NCBI GenBank assembly: GCA_902167325.1
Contig: LR632930.1
Location: 1,798,001-1,862,000, forward strand
Direction of reading: 5' to 3'
Length of the DNA: 64,000 bases
Origin: Chitinophaga pinensis
GTDB taxonomy: Bacteria > Bacteroidota > Bacteroidia > Chitinophagales > Chitinophagaceae
The notes under the pieces were generated by a model. That model was not told the DNA's origin. It worked only from the letters and a program-made list of their open reading frames with translations, and made no database searches. A program made the position numbers and the translations under genes. Shown one piece after another: positions 35,015-43,600 of the stretch. Every line of letters begins with the position of its first letter. Positions within the stretch are counted from its first letter, which is position 1.

Positions 35015-36652
35015 ATGAAAAGAAAATATCAATATATAGCTACATTAACGCTGCTCCTGTCCGCTACAGGCTGCAACGAAAAGGATTTCCTTACCCAGAA
35101 CGATCCCAATAAAGTAACCGAAACGATGTTCTGGAAAGACGAGAATAGCGTATTGTCCGCACTGGCTGCCACCTACAGCCCGCTTCGTCCTTCCCTGTAT
35201 GGTTACTGGGGGGCTTTTACGGGTATACAGGATATCAATTCACTGGGAGACGATGTGTTTACCATCCCGGGCGGAGAACCTGCCACCTGGGGAGTTGCCA
35301 GTTTCACCAATGATGAAAACAACAGCGATCTCAATGATATCTTTAATAATCTCTATAAAGTTGTTCACCGGGCGAACCTGCTGCTGTCGAAAATAGACGC
35401 CGTTGGAATGGATGGGGCCAAAAAGGCGCAGTATACTGCGGAGACCAAGTTCCTCCGTGGCCTGGCTTATTTCATCCTCGCAGCTAACTGGGGCGGTGTA
35501 CCGCTCAGGACCGCACCGGTAGAAACAACAGACGGGTATGCGGCCCCCTGCGCAACGAGAGAAGATGTGTGGAAGCATGTAATCAGCGATTTGTCTGAAG
35601 CTGCCGCGGGATTGCCTCCGGCGCGCGATGCAAAAGAAAAAGGCCGCGCTACCAGTGGCGCTGCACTGGCTTATCTGGGGAAAGCATATATGTTTACCGA
35701 AGACTATACAAAGGCTGAAACCACCTTCGACCTGCTGAACGCCGCGCCTTATGCTTATGATCTGGTGCCTGATTTTGAGGATAACTTCACGGATAAGAAT
35801 GAGTTTAACGTGGAGTCTGTGTTCGAATGGACCTTTGCACCATTGGGTGACCAATATGGCGCATGGAGCGTGGAATCTGCCAACTCTCCCATGTACAATT
35901 ATCTGCCGCAATTCATCGGTCCTCCTTCGGCGGGCGGCTGGTTTAAATATGTGCCATCGAACTATATGGTGCGCGAGTTTGTAAAAGAGCCGCGCCCTGC
36001 AGGTGCTGATACCAAATACGATAAACGGATGTACGCCTCCATGATGTGGAAACGCTCTGTGCTGGGAGAACCGGATGCCACTTTTTATGATAACCAGTCG
36101 TTCGACAGGATGTGGACATCTGCCATCTCCACCATTGTGCGCCTTCATCCGGGTACTAAACTGGATACTGTAACCTATGGCCGTTTCCTGATTAAAAAGG
36201 GAACCAATGCATGGCGCAATGTGAAGGATGCGGACAATTACTGGGGCGCTACTCCCTCCACCGCCAACTTCAGGGCATTCCGTTTCGCGGAAGTGCTGCT
36301 GCTGCGTGCAGAAGCCGCTGTGCAGAACGGGCACAACGGTAAAGCGTTAGACGATATCAACCGCATCCGCAGAAGAGCCGGACTGCCCGATAAAACCGCG
36401 GGTGAGCTTCCCGGCAAACCTGAACTGCTCAAGGAAATCGATCACCAGAAACTGCTGGAGATGTTTTTTGAACAGAACCGCGTATACGACCTCAGAAGAT
36501 GGCATAAATCTGCCGGTGAGCTGTCGCAGGTGTTGCAAGCCCGCGAGAAACAAGGCGCAAACGTATTCGGTGCGAAGCATTATTTCTTCCCGATTCCGGC
36601 AAGTGAACTGAAATCTAACCCCAAAGCTGACCAGCATAGTCTGTGGAAGTAG
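35015..36652 (+). CDS. SusD/RagB surface lipoprotein (locus 1)
   Basis: A 545-residue outer-membrane lipoprotein; the lipobox L-S-A-T-G-C places the lipid on Cys20. The N-terminal TPR-like half starts F-L-T-Q-N-D-P-N-K-V, and the C-terminal part has the SusD signature R-F-A-E-V-L-L-L-R-A-E-A, then N-R-I-R-R-R-A-G-L, F-F-E-Q-N-R-V-Y-D-L-R-R-W and the closing P-I-P-A-S-E-L. It forms the lid of the SusC pore and binds the ligand outside the cell. No sugar specificity can be read. It follows SusC by 21 nt. Confidence 0.95.
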   Translation: MKRKYQYIATLTLLLSATGCNEKDFLTQNDPNKVTETMFWKDENSVLSALAATYSPLRPSLYGYWGAFTGIQDINSLGDDVFTIPGGEPATWGVASFTNDENNSDLNDIFNNLYKVVHRANLLLSKIDAVGMDGAKKAQYTAETKFLRGLAYFILAANWGGVPLRTAPVETTDGYAAPCATREDVWKHVISDLSEAAAGLPPARDAKEKGRATSGAALAYLGKAYMFTEDYTKAETTFDLLNAAPYAYDLVPDFEDNFTDKNEFNVESVFEWTFAPLGDQYGAWSVESANSPMYNYLPQFIGPPSAGGWFKYVPSNYMVREFVKEPRPAGADTKYDKRMYASMMWKRSVLGEPDATFYDNQSFDRMWTSAISTIVRLHPGTKLDTVTYGRFLIKKGTNAWRNVKDADNYWGATPSTANFRAFRFAEVLLLRAEAAVQNGHNGKALDDINRIRRRAGLPDKTAGELPGKPELLKEIDHQKLLEMFFEQNRVYDLRRWHKSAGELSQVLQAREKQGANVFGAKHYFFPIPASELKSNPKADQHSLWK

Positions 36653-36680
36653 CAGGTATGCAATATGAATAACTGATATG

Positions 36681-36726
36681 CAGACTGTGGTCTGTTCGGC
36701 GGAAACGCCGGACAAACAACAGTCTG
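36681..36726 (+). repeat. nested hairpin with a GAAA loop after the SusD gene
   Basis: Outer 7-bp arms CAGACTG (36681-36687) and CAGTCTG (36720-36726) enclose an inner stem TGTTCGGCG / CGCCGGACA (36693-36701 and 36706-36714, one G-T wobble) capped by a GNRA-type GAAA tetraloop. No T-run follows. It lies between the SusD gene and the arylsulfotransferase-like gene and could reduce or protect the downstream message. Confidence 0.6.
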
Positions 36727-36757
36727 CCGGTTATACCCGGGTTTTAATCAAGTGAAT

Positions 36758-37882
36758 ATGAAACTATATCCCTGCCTGTTATGGGCGGTTTTATGCCTGG
36801 CCTGCCAACAACGGCCCAAAGCTCCGATACCTTCCCGGGCGCAGGAAGGTTTTTTGCTGGACAGTACGCACATGGATGAGGTACCGGCCATTTTCAAGCG
36901 CGGTTACATTCTGCTCAGCCGGCGCGATGAGCCTGGTGCGCTCTATCTGCTGAACGCGCAAGGTAAAGTGGTATGGTATCATGAAGTAAAAGGCACGGGC
37001 TTTAAAACTGCGCATTTTACCGGCAAAAAAACCTTTCTCTGCATTTTGGGCAGTAAGGAGTATGCCACCAGTTACGGCAATCAGGTGCTGGAAGTTTCGC
37101 TGGAAGGGGATACCCTGCTGCATCTGCAAAAGGGGCAGGGCGATTTTACCGCTAATGCCCATCATGAAGTACTGTTGAGCCCGGACGATAACATCGTTAT
37201 GCTGAGCACCGTGGAAAAAACATTCGATCTGCGTGCGATGGGAGGAGGTATGGCTGATACAGTGAAAAGCGACGGTATACTCGTGTTAGACCGTAAAGGG
37301 CGTAAAGTGTGGGAGTGGACGGTATTTGACGCATTGAATCCATTAGACGATTCTCTTATACAAAGTACCCGCAAAGACTGGATGCACGCCAACAGCCTTA
37401 GTTTCGATAAAGACGGGCATTACCTTATCTCCTTCTACAATAATGGTCAGATATGGAAGCTGGATGCACGTACAGGCGCTGTTATCTGGAAGTTCGGACG
37501 GGGAGGAGACTTTAGTTTCCCCGATTCTGCGGCCTTCGATATGGGGCATGCCGTACACCGGAATGCATCGGGCGACCTGATGTTGTTCGATAACGGCGTG
37601 TCGAAAGAACTATCGCAGACGCTGACTTTCCACATCGATGAAAGCGCCCGCACCGCAACGCCGGTGATCCGCTCCCCCATTCCGGCATACCTCTTTAACG
37701 ACCGTATGGGCAGCGCTTACCTGGCCGGTCCGCAGCATATTCTGCAATGCAGTTCCAAAAAGAATACGGTATTGTTGACAGACTTGCAGGGAAAGCCTCT
37801 CTGGAGCCTCCGCTGTGCTTTTATCCCATACCGTGCTGAATTCATTCCAGCAGAAGCATTGCCTGATTTTGTCACAGATTGA
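36758..37882 (+). CDS. arylsulfotransferase (ASST)-like lipoprotein
   Basis: A 374-residue lipoprotein (lipobox V-L-C-L-A-C, Cys16) with a beta-propeller resembling bacterial aryl-sulfate sulfotransferases. The repeated strand pattern includes L-Y-L-L-N-A-Q-G-K-V-V-W-Y, D-G-I-L-V-L-D-R-K-G-R-K-V-W-E-W and W-K-L-D-A-R-T-G-A-V-I-W-K-F-G. The block D-W-M-H-A-N-S-L near 209-216, a further H-H-E-V and M-G-H-A-V-H supply histidines as expected around an ASST active site. Real enzymes move sulfate between phenols; here that activity is unproven, and it could be a non-catalytic binding propeller. Its company in a SusC/D locus is unusual. Confidence 0.7.
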   Translation: MKLYPCLLWAVLCLACQQRPKAPIPSRAQEGFLLDSTHMDEVPAIFKRGYILLSRRDEPGALYLLNAQGKVVWYHEVKGTGFKTAHFTGKKTFLCILGSKEYATSYGNQVLEVSLEGDTLLHLQKGQGDFTANAHHEVLLSPDDNIVMLSTVEKTFDLRAMGGGMADTVKSDGILVLDRKGRKVWEWTVFDALNPLDDSLIQSTRKDWMHANSLSFDKDGHYLISFYNNGQIWKLDARTGAVIWKFGRGGDFSFPDSAAFDMGHAVHRNASGDLMLFDNGVSKELSQTLTFHIDESARTATPVIRSPIPAYLFNDRMGSAYLAGPQHILQCSSKKNTVLLTDLQGKPLWSLRCAFIPYRAEFIPAEALPDFVTD

Positions 37883-37909
37883 TTATTGATGTTTATTAAA
37901 GAATTACAC

Positions 37910-38917
37910 ATGAATCGATATGCATCCCGGATTGTCTGGAGTTGTTTTCTGGCAGCCATCACTATCATCATCATTTATTCCTGTCAAACGAACTTAAGCG
38001 GTAAGAATACAACGGAAGATAAAGCTGTAGCCGCCGCAATTCTGCTGAAGGTGGACAGTGCCGCGATCCCCGCGGACAAATATGGAGAGGCCGTCAGGTA
38101 TGGGCAGGAACTGATGTACAGAACCGCGTATTACATTGGTCCGGAAGGCATCAACGGCAAATACCTGGGCAACAGGATGAACTGTACCAATTGCCATCAA
38201 AACGGGGGAACCAAACCCTACTCATTTAACCTGATGCTTTCGCATGAGCAGTACCCGCAGTACCGCGCACGGGAAGGGAAAGTGCTTACTATGGCAGAGC
38301 GGGTGAATAATTGTATCAACCGTCCGCACAGTGGTAAATCTCTGCCGCTGGACAGTAAAGAGATGGTGGCGTTTCTTGCTTACTTCAGGTGGCTAAATAG
38401 TTTTGTTCCCAAAGGCCAGCCTCACAAGGGCGGCAAAAATCTGGACATCGTACTGCCTGATGTGCCTGCCAGTCCTGACAGGGGGGAAGTATTGTATGCG
38501 CAGCATTGTGCAGTTTGCCATGGTAAAAACGGTGAAGGCATCCTGAAAGAAGATAAATCTACTTATGTATACCCGCCATTATGGGGACCGGAAGGCTACC
38601 AGCCCGGTTCAAGTATGCACCGCATCATTAAACAGGCGCAATGGCTGAAAGCCAATATGCCATTCGATAAAGCCACGTGGGAGAAACCTTTCCTGACAGA
38701 TATGGAAGCCCTGGATCTGGCTGCTTTTGTAAATGACGACAGCCGGCATAGCCGTCCCAATCCTAAGACATTCGATTACCCGAATATATCTGAGAAAGCC
38801 CTGGATTATGGAAAGGGACCTTTTGCGGACACTTTTTCTACTGACGCACATAAATATGGCCCGTATCAGCCAATGATTGATTACTGGAAAAGTAAAGGCC
38901 GGAAGGTTACCTATTGA
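37910..38917 (+). CDS. TsdA-like dihaem c-type cytochrome lipoprotein
   Basis: A 335-residue protein with a hydrophobic N-terminus and a lipobox-like I-I-I-I-Y-S-C (Cys25). Two haem c motifs are present: C-T-N-C-H (92-96) and C-A-V-C-H (200-204). Around the first, G-N-R-M-N-C-T-N-C-H and the downstream V-N-N-C-I-N-R-P-H-S-G-K-S-L-P match the TsdA thiosulfate dehydrogenase/tetrathionate reductase family, where the corresponding Cys (here Cys135) is an axial haem ligand. The reaction here is not established; an electron-transfer role in the envelope is safe. It lies 27 nt after the ASST-like gene. Confidence 0.82.
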   Translation: MNRYASRIVWSCFLAAITIIIIYSCQTNLSGKNTTEDKAVAAAILLKVDSAAIPADKYGEAVRYGQELMYRTAYYIGPEGINGKYLGNRMNCTNCHQNGGTKPYSFNLMLSHEQYPQYRAREGKVLTMAERVNNCINRPHSGKSLPLDSKEMVAFLAYFRWLNSFVPKGQPHKGGKNLDIVLPDVPASPDRGEVLYAQHCAVCHGKNGEGILKEDKSTYVYPPLWGPEGYQPGSSMHRIIKQAQWLKANMPFDKATWEKPFLTDMEALDLAAFVNDDSRHSRPNPKTFDYPNISEKALDYGKGPFADTFSTDAHKYGPYQPMIDYWKSKGRKVTY

Positions 38918-38967
38918 TTGTTAGCAAACATATCGCCCGTCCTCCCGGATGGGCGGTATGTCCCTTA

Positions 38968-39864
38968 TTATGCATGCCTTAGCAAAGGCATCCCTGCATT
39001 ACTCACAATAAACACTTTCCGGTATTCCCGGGGTGTGATTCCCTGATGGATCTTAAATTGCCGGTTGAAGTAAGACACGTTATCGAACCCGCAGGCATAA
39101 CAGATGTCTGTAATACTGTCTTCTTTGCCGATCAGTAACCTGGTGGCGTGGCTGATCCTTATTTCATTGACAAACTGGGAGAAAGTTTTGTGGGTATTTC
39201 TTTTGAAGTAACGGCAAAAAGCAGCTTCACTCATACAGGCCAGCGATGCGGCAGTTTGTATGTCTACCCCGAGGTGATAATTCTCAAATACATAGTTGAA
39301 AATAGATGCCAGCTTTTCCGCATCACTTTCCTTGTACTGTATCTTCCGGCTGTCGTCCGTAATGATAACCCCATCTTCTTTATGGCGCTGACTTAACTCT
39401 TCCAGGATCTGCAGCAGTACAATGAGGTTTTTCATTTGCTGGTTAGGCTGGAACCGCGAAAATAGCGCACTGAGGGCTGCATGGTTATTCCCGAACATGA
39501 TACCATAAGCGGAGCGTTGCATGAGTGTTTTAATGTTTCTCAGTTCCAGCGTATCGAAGAACCCCTTCCCCATAAAATCCGCATCAAACTGCACTACAAT
39601 AGCATGCACATTTTCCCCTTTACCGACAGAAAGGTGATTGTTGGAGAAACAATGCACTAAGCCCGGCCCAAACATAAATATCTCCCCCTCGTTATAATTC
39701 AGCATCTTGTTGCCTACATATACCTGACCGGAACTCTTTACAATAAGGGTCACTTCATATCCGCTGTGGAAATGGAACGTGTTGGTGAAGTGCGGCTGGC
39801 AGAATTCCTTGATGGCAAAACTGGCATCTTCCGAGGTGGATATGTGCCGGTAAGAAACTTTCAT
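38968..39864 (-). CDS. AraC-family transcriptional regulator
   Basis: A 298-residue regulator with an N-terminal cupin (F-H-F-H-S-G-Y-E-V-T-L-I-V near 30-42) that probably binds a small ligand, and a C-terminal double helix-turn-helix from about 187 (H-L-G-V-D-I-Q-T-A-A-S-L-A-C-M-S-E-A and the signature D-I-C-Y-A-C-G-F-D-N-V-S-Y-F-N-R-Q-F). It is divergent from the sugar-isomerase operon and convergent with the cytochrome gene, so it most likely controls the operon to its right. ACAATAATTGT (39880-39890), an 11-bp palindrome just upstream of its start, could be an operator. Confidence 0.92.
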   Translation of the reverse strand: MKVSYRHISTSEDASFAIKEFCQPHFTNTFHFHSGYEVTLIVKSSGQVYVGNKMLNYNEGEIFMFGPGLVHCFSNNHLSVGKGENVHAIVVQFDADFMGKGFFDTLELRNIKTLMQRSAYGIMFGNNHAALSALFSRFQPNQQMKNLIVLLQILEELSQRHKEDGVIITDDSRKIQYKESDAEKLASIFNYVFENYHLGVDIQTAASLACMSEAAFCRYFKRNTHKTFSQFVNEIRISHATRLLIGKEDSITDICYACGFDNVSYFNRQFKIHQGITPREYRKVFIVSNAGMPLLRHA

Positions 39865-39975
39865 GCGGTCATTTTTAGTACAATAATTGTTTTTAAGGGG
39901 CTAAAAATGCGATATATGTAAATATAGTATCGAAAATTGGCAAATGGGGTACTTTTATTTCAACGGTAACCTGAA

Positions 39976-39983
39976 TAAGTTTG
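39976..39983 (+). promoter_or_regulatory. -7 promoter element of the sugar-acid-type operon
   Basis: TAAGTTTG matches TAnnTTTG exactly and lies 76 nt before the first ATG of the operon. At the -33 position the sequence reads TTT in place of TTG, so activation (for example by the AraC-type protein) may be needed. The assignment is by sequence only. Confidence 0.5.
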
Positions 39984-40059
39984 TAACATCAGCTTCACGC
40001 CAGGAACTTTATCCTGTTCACCGACCAAACAATCAACATCACTTTATATACAGCCCGAT

Positions 40060-40944
40060 ATGGAACTCGCGATACACAATTGGATGCGCTCCGAAACAGT
40101 AACAACAACAATACGGAGAATTGCTGCACAAGGTTATACCCGGTTTGAAATTGCCGGAAGCCCGGAACAATATAACACCGCTGAAGTACGGAAAACACTG
40201 AAAGAGCATGGAGTGCAATGCTGGGGATCAGTAACGCTGATGCTTGGAGAACGTAACCTGCTCGCCAAAAACGAAGCGCAACGCGCCGCATCTGTACAAT
40301 ACGTAAAAGATGTAGTGAAAATGGTGAAGGAGTTAGACGGGCATATGGTTTCTGTAGTACCGGGCACCGTGGGGAAACTGGTGCCGGATGGCCGTCCGGA
40401 TGAGGAATGGCAATGGGCCGTGGATGCCATGAAAGAGATCTATGCCTACAGCGAAGCTGCCGGAATCGTATTGGGGATCGAACCCATCAACAGGTTTGAA
40501 ACGTATTTTATCAATCGTGCAGATCAGGCACTGGCACTGGCAGCAGCCGTAGGGCCTAACTGCGGCGTATGCCTCGATACCTTCCACATGAATATCGAAG
40601 AAACGGATATGTTTGCTGCCATCCGGAGAGCTGGTGATAAACTGGCCGGTTTCCACGTGGCAGACAATAACAGGATGGCACCGGGCATGGGGAACCTGAA
40701 CTGGGAAAAGATAGTTGCAACCCTCCGGGAAGTAAACTACGACAAAGTGCTATCGGTAGAGTTCTGCTCTCCGCTGGATCGTACCCCTGCCAACCCTTAC
40801 CCCGGCTCCATTGATGAAATGCCGGAAAACCTTTCACCTGAACAGGAAAAGTTCCTGATAGATCATGGCAGTTCCTCCGTTACGGAAGAATTCTATTCCA
40901 TGCTCACCCGGGAGTCTTATAATACTTTATCGAAACTTATTTAA
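40060..40944 (+). CDS. TIM-barrel sugar isomerase/epimerase (D-tagatose 3-epimerase type)
   Basis: A 294-residue xylose-isomerase-like TIM barrel. Glu141 (G-I-E-P-I-N-R-F-E), Asp173 (C-L-D-T-F-H-M-N), His199 (F-H-V-A-D-N-N-R) and Glu234 (S-V-E-F) align in spacing with the metal-binding set of D-tagatose/D-psicose 3-epimerases. It probably epimerises a free keto-sugar or a related 3-keto derivative in the cytoplasm (no signal peptide). It opens a seven-gene operon (spacings of a few to about 30 nt) divergent from the AraC-type regulator. Confidence 0.88.
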   Translation: MELAIHNWMRSETVTTTIRRIAAQGYTRFEIAGSPEQYNTAEVRKTLKEHGVQCWGSVTLMLGERNLLAKNEAQRAASVQYVKDVVKMVKELDGHMVSVVPGTVGKLVPDGRPDEEWQWAVDAMKEIYAYSEAAGIVLGIEPINRFETYFINRADQALALAAAVGPNCGVCLDTFHMNIEETDMFAAIRRAGDKLAGFHVADNNRMAPGMGNLNWEKIVATLREVNYDKVLSVEFCSPLDRTPANPYPGSIDEMPENLSPEQEKFLIDHGSSSVTEEFYSMLTRESYNTLSKLI

Positions 40945-40963
40945 AAAGCGTCAAATCCAATTA

Positions 40964-42130
40964 ATGAAAATTTCGAACGTAGAAGCGTTTTGGTTACGCT
41001 GCCCCATTCCGAAGGAGAAACAGCATGCTTCGGATTATGGATTGCTGACGCATTTTGATATGACGTTGGTGGTAATTACAACAGACAGTGGCCTGCAGGG
41101 CTTCGGAGAAGCGAAAGCAGCAGTAGGTTCGTCGGGAGTATGTGCTTCCATTGTAAATTGTATCGAAAATGAATTAAAGCCTATGCTGGTAGGGAAGTCT
41201 GTCAGCAACATCACCCGTCTTTGGGAGGAAATGTATAACGGTACCCGGGATCATTACGCCTTATCAAGAGGCCGCAAGTTTCCTGTTCTCGGCAGGCGTG
41301 GTTTAACGATCTCTGCCATGAGCGGGATCGATACTGCCCTGTGGGATCTGAAAGGTAAAATGCTGAATGTACCCGTGCTGGACCTCCTCGGCGGCGCCTG
41401 CAGGGAGCAGATGCCTGCATACGCCAGCGGTGGCTGGGCTGATGTCGATAACATCGGAGCGCAGTTGAAAGGGTATGTAGACAAAGGTTTCAGAGGGGTA
41501 AAGATGCGGGTAGGCGTTATGGATGACAGCGTGCAAAAAAGCATCGACCGGGTAAAAGCGGCGAGAGCCGTACTGGAACCGGATGTAAAACTGATGGTAG
41601 ACGCACACGGAACATTCAGTGTTCCGGAAGCAAAGCAGTTCTGCCGCGGAGTGGAAGATTGTAACATCTATTGGTTCGAAGAACCCATCAGCCCGGATAA
41701 CAAACAGGGAACCGCTGAAGTAAGGGCATCCACCTTTATTCCCATTGCAGCAGGCGAAAGTGAATTTACGAGCTTCGATATACACGACCTTTTACAACTC
41801 AGGGCGGTAGATGTGATCCAGCCGGATGCGGCCATTATCGGCGGTATTTCGGAAGCGATGAGAGCAGGGCACCTTGCCTGTGCGCACCAGGTGGAAATGG
41901 CTCCGCATTGCTGGGGTTCCGCATTTTCATTTATGGCCGGGCTAACGGTGGCATTCGCATCACCCTCCGCCACCATCATCGAGTTTTCTCTGGGTGGTAA
42001 CCCAATGATGTACGATCTTGTAAAAGAAAAGATCACCGTTACAAACGGCATGATCGCTGCACCAACAGCTCCGGGATTAGGAATGACGCCGGATTGGGAT
42101 TTTGTTAAGGAATTTAAACAGGGTGTTTAA
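40964..42130 (+). CDS. enolase-superfamily acid-sugar dehydratase (mandelate racemase subgroup)
   Basis: A 388-residue enolase-superfamily member. In the barrel the base K-M-R appears as Lys180-Met-Arg182, the magnesium ligands are Asp213 (V-D-A-H-G), Glu239 (W-F-E-E-P) and Glu265 (A-G-E-S-E-F), and the Asp288/His315 dyad (Q-P-D-A-A, A-P-H-C-W-G) is intact. This is the set used by acid-sugar dehydratases such as those for galactonate, rhamnonate or fuconate. The exact sugar acid cannot be told. The start is the ATG of M-K-I-S-N-V-E-A-F-W, 19 nt after the epimerase stop. Confidence 0.88.
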   Translation: MKISNVEAFWLRCPIPKEKQHASDYGLLTHFDMTLVVITTDSGLQGFGEAKAAVGSSGVCASIVNCIENELKPMLVGKSVSNITRLWEEMYNGTRDHYALSRGRKFPVLGRRGLTISAMSGIDTALWDLKGKMLNVPVLDLLGGACREQMPAYASGGWADVDNIGAQLKGYVDKGFRGVKMRVGVMDDSVQKSIDRVKAARAVLEPDVKLMVDAHGTFSVPEAKQFCRGVEDCNIYWFEEPISPDNKQGTAEVRASTFIPIAAGESEFTSFDIHDLLQLRAVDVIQPDAAIIGGISEAMRAGHLACAHQVEMAPHCWGSAFSFMAGLTVAFASPSATIIEFSLGGNPMMYDLVKEKITVTNGMIAAPTAPGLGMTPDWDFVKEFKQGV

Positions 42131-42140
42131 AACAATTTCT

Positions 42141-42632
42141 ATGGCTAAGGCACTTAAAATTAACCACGTTACATTAATAGTGGACAACCTCGAGAAAGCA
42201 GGTGATTTCTATAAAAATGAACTCGGCCTCGAGGCGCTTCCCGCATTCCGCTTCGATTATCCGGTGATGTTCTTCCGGTTCAACGACGAACAGCAATTGC
42301 ACCTCTCAGAATGGGACGACCGCACTTCTTTCCGCGGACACATCTGTGTACAGGTAGATGATTTCAATAGTATATTTTTCCGGATGAAAGCACTCGGCGT
42401 GATCGATACTGCCCCCTGGGGAAAGGTCCGTAAGCTGCCCGATGGCGCCATGCAGATGTTTGTCAGAGACCCTGCAGGTAACCTCGTTGAAATGTCTTCC
42501 GCACCCGGTGCCGAAATCGATCCCCGGATATTGGAAGATGAGCTGTACGAAGAAGGATTGTATGTTTCCGGCCGCAACGACTTCAGGGGAGACCGGTCTG
42601 ATGATGCCACTTTATACCATAAGCATCCATGA
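42141..42632 (+). CDS. VOC-family (glyoxalase-like) protein
   Basis: A 163-residue vicinal-oxygen-chelate protein. The repeated beta-alpha-beta-beta-beta unit opens I-N-H-V-T-L-I-V-D-N-L-E-K-A-G-D-F-Y near 8-25; the second half has H-I-C-V-Q-V-D-D-F near 68-76 and the closing D-P-A-G-N-L-V-E. Candidate metal ligands are His10, His68 and the C-terminal Glu (N-L-V-E-M). Members include isomerases, dioxygenases and lyases, so no reaction is proposed. Its last 4 bases overlap the next gene's ATG (ATGA), which suggests coupled translation. Confidence 0.85.
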   Translation: MAKALKINHVTLIVDNLEKAGDFYKNELGLEALPAFRFDYPVMFFRFNDEQQLHLSEWDDRTSFRGHICVQVDDFNSIFFRMKALGVIDTAPWGKVRKLPDGAMQMFVRDPAGNLVEMSSAPGAEIDPRILEDELYEEGLYVSGRNDFRGDRSDDATLYHKHP

Positions 42633-43579
42633 GGAAGAACGTAATGCTGCTTGAAACCATTGCCGATGAGGCATTGGCCATTCTCCGGGAACACGTGAAT
42701 GTGTTTACCGGATATGATAAAGCCAACCAGGAAGTTGTTCTGGCAAAGGAGGAGATCCATGCCGTAATAACGAGAGGGAAAATGAAGGTGGATGAAGCCC
42801 TGATGGTATCCTGTCCGCATTTGCAGGTGGTGGCCCGCTGTGGCGTTGGGTTGGATAATGTGGATGTGAAAACGGCCTCAGCAAGAAAGATCCGGGTGAT
42901 CAACGCGCCGGGCAGCAATGCAGGCACCATCGCGGAACATTCGCTTGCCCTCATGCTGATGCTGATGCGGGATATGTACACTTCAGTAGACCGGGTGAAA
43001 CAGGATGACTGGAACTGGCGGAATCAATATGCAGGAGATGAGCTGAACGGCAAAACCCTGGGTATCCTCGGCATGGGGAATATCGGGAAACGGGTAGCCC
43101 GCCTGGCAAATGCATTCGGAATGGACGTGGTTTACTGGAGCCGTTCAGCACAGGAGTTGCCTTACCGGCAATTGCCGTTGAACGAAGTATTGCAGCAATC
43201 CGATATTATCAGTTTGCATCTCCCTTTGGAGAAAGAAACGGAGAACCTGATCGGGAAAGCACAGCTGGCTTCGATGAAACCGCAGGCATTGCTGATCAAT
43301 ACGGCAAGAGGTGCCCTCATCGATCACACAGCTTTGCTGGAAGCGTTGAATGAAGGAACTATTGCGGGATTTGCTGCGGATGTACTGCCCGATGAACCGC
43401 CCGTGCAGAGCCTTGGGGTGGTAAAGCATCCCCGCGTAATCGTAACACCGCATTCCGCCAGCCTTACGGCCACTACGTACCGTAAAATGTGCGTGTATAC
43501 CATAAAGAATGTTGTGGCGCTGCTTACAGGCCACGATCCGGACAAGGAGAGCGTTTTTAATCGCGATTCGTTTGTATGA
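42629..43579 (+). CDS. NAD-dependent D-isomer 2-hydroxyacid dehydrogenase
   Basis: A 316-residue cytoplasmic dehydrogenase. The Rossmann motif G-M-G-N-I-G lies at 148-153, and the catalytic set is Arg227 (N-T-A-R-G), Glu256 (D-E-P) and His275 (T-P-H-S-A). It interconverts a 2-hydroxyacid and a 2-ketoacid. Next to an acid-sugar dehydratase (whose products are 2-keto-3-deoxy acids), reduction or oxidation of such an intermediate is plausible, but this is inference. Start codon and stop of the VOC gene overlap. Confidence 0.92.
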   Translation: MRKNVMLLETIADEALAILREHVNVFTGYDKANQEVVLAKEEIHAVITRGKMKVDEALMVSCPHLQVVARCGVGLDNVDVKTASARKIRVINAPGSNAGTIAEHSLALMLMLMRDMYTSVDRVKQDDWNWRNQYAGDELNGKTLGILGMGNIGKRVARLANAFGMDVVYWSRSAQELPYRQLPLNEVLQQSDIISLHLPLEKETENLIGKAQLASMKPQALLINTARGALIDHTALLEALNEGTIAGFAADVLPDEPPVQSLGVVKHPRVIVTPHSASLTATTYRKMCVYTIKNVVALLTGHDPDKESVFNRDSFV

Positions 43580-43600
43580 TAATTCTAAATTCCTGTTAAG

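Noticed and set aside
38928..38961. terminator between cytochrome and AraC genes
   Set aside because: An imperfect stem (CGCCCGTCC / GGATGGGCG) exists between the convergent genes but no T-run follows on either strand, so I do not list it as a terminator.
40865..40963. earlier start for the enolase-superfamily gene inside the epimerase gene
   Set aside because: The extension lacks any family counterpart, and the ATG of M-K-I-S-N-V-E-A-F fits the usual start of the family.
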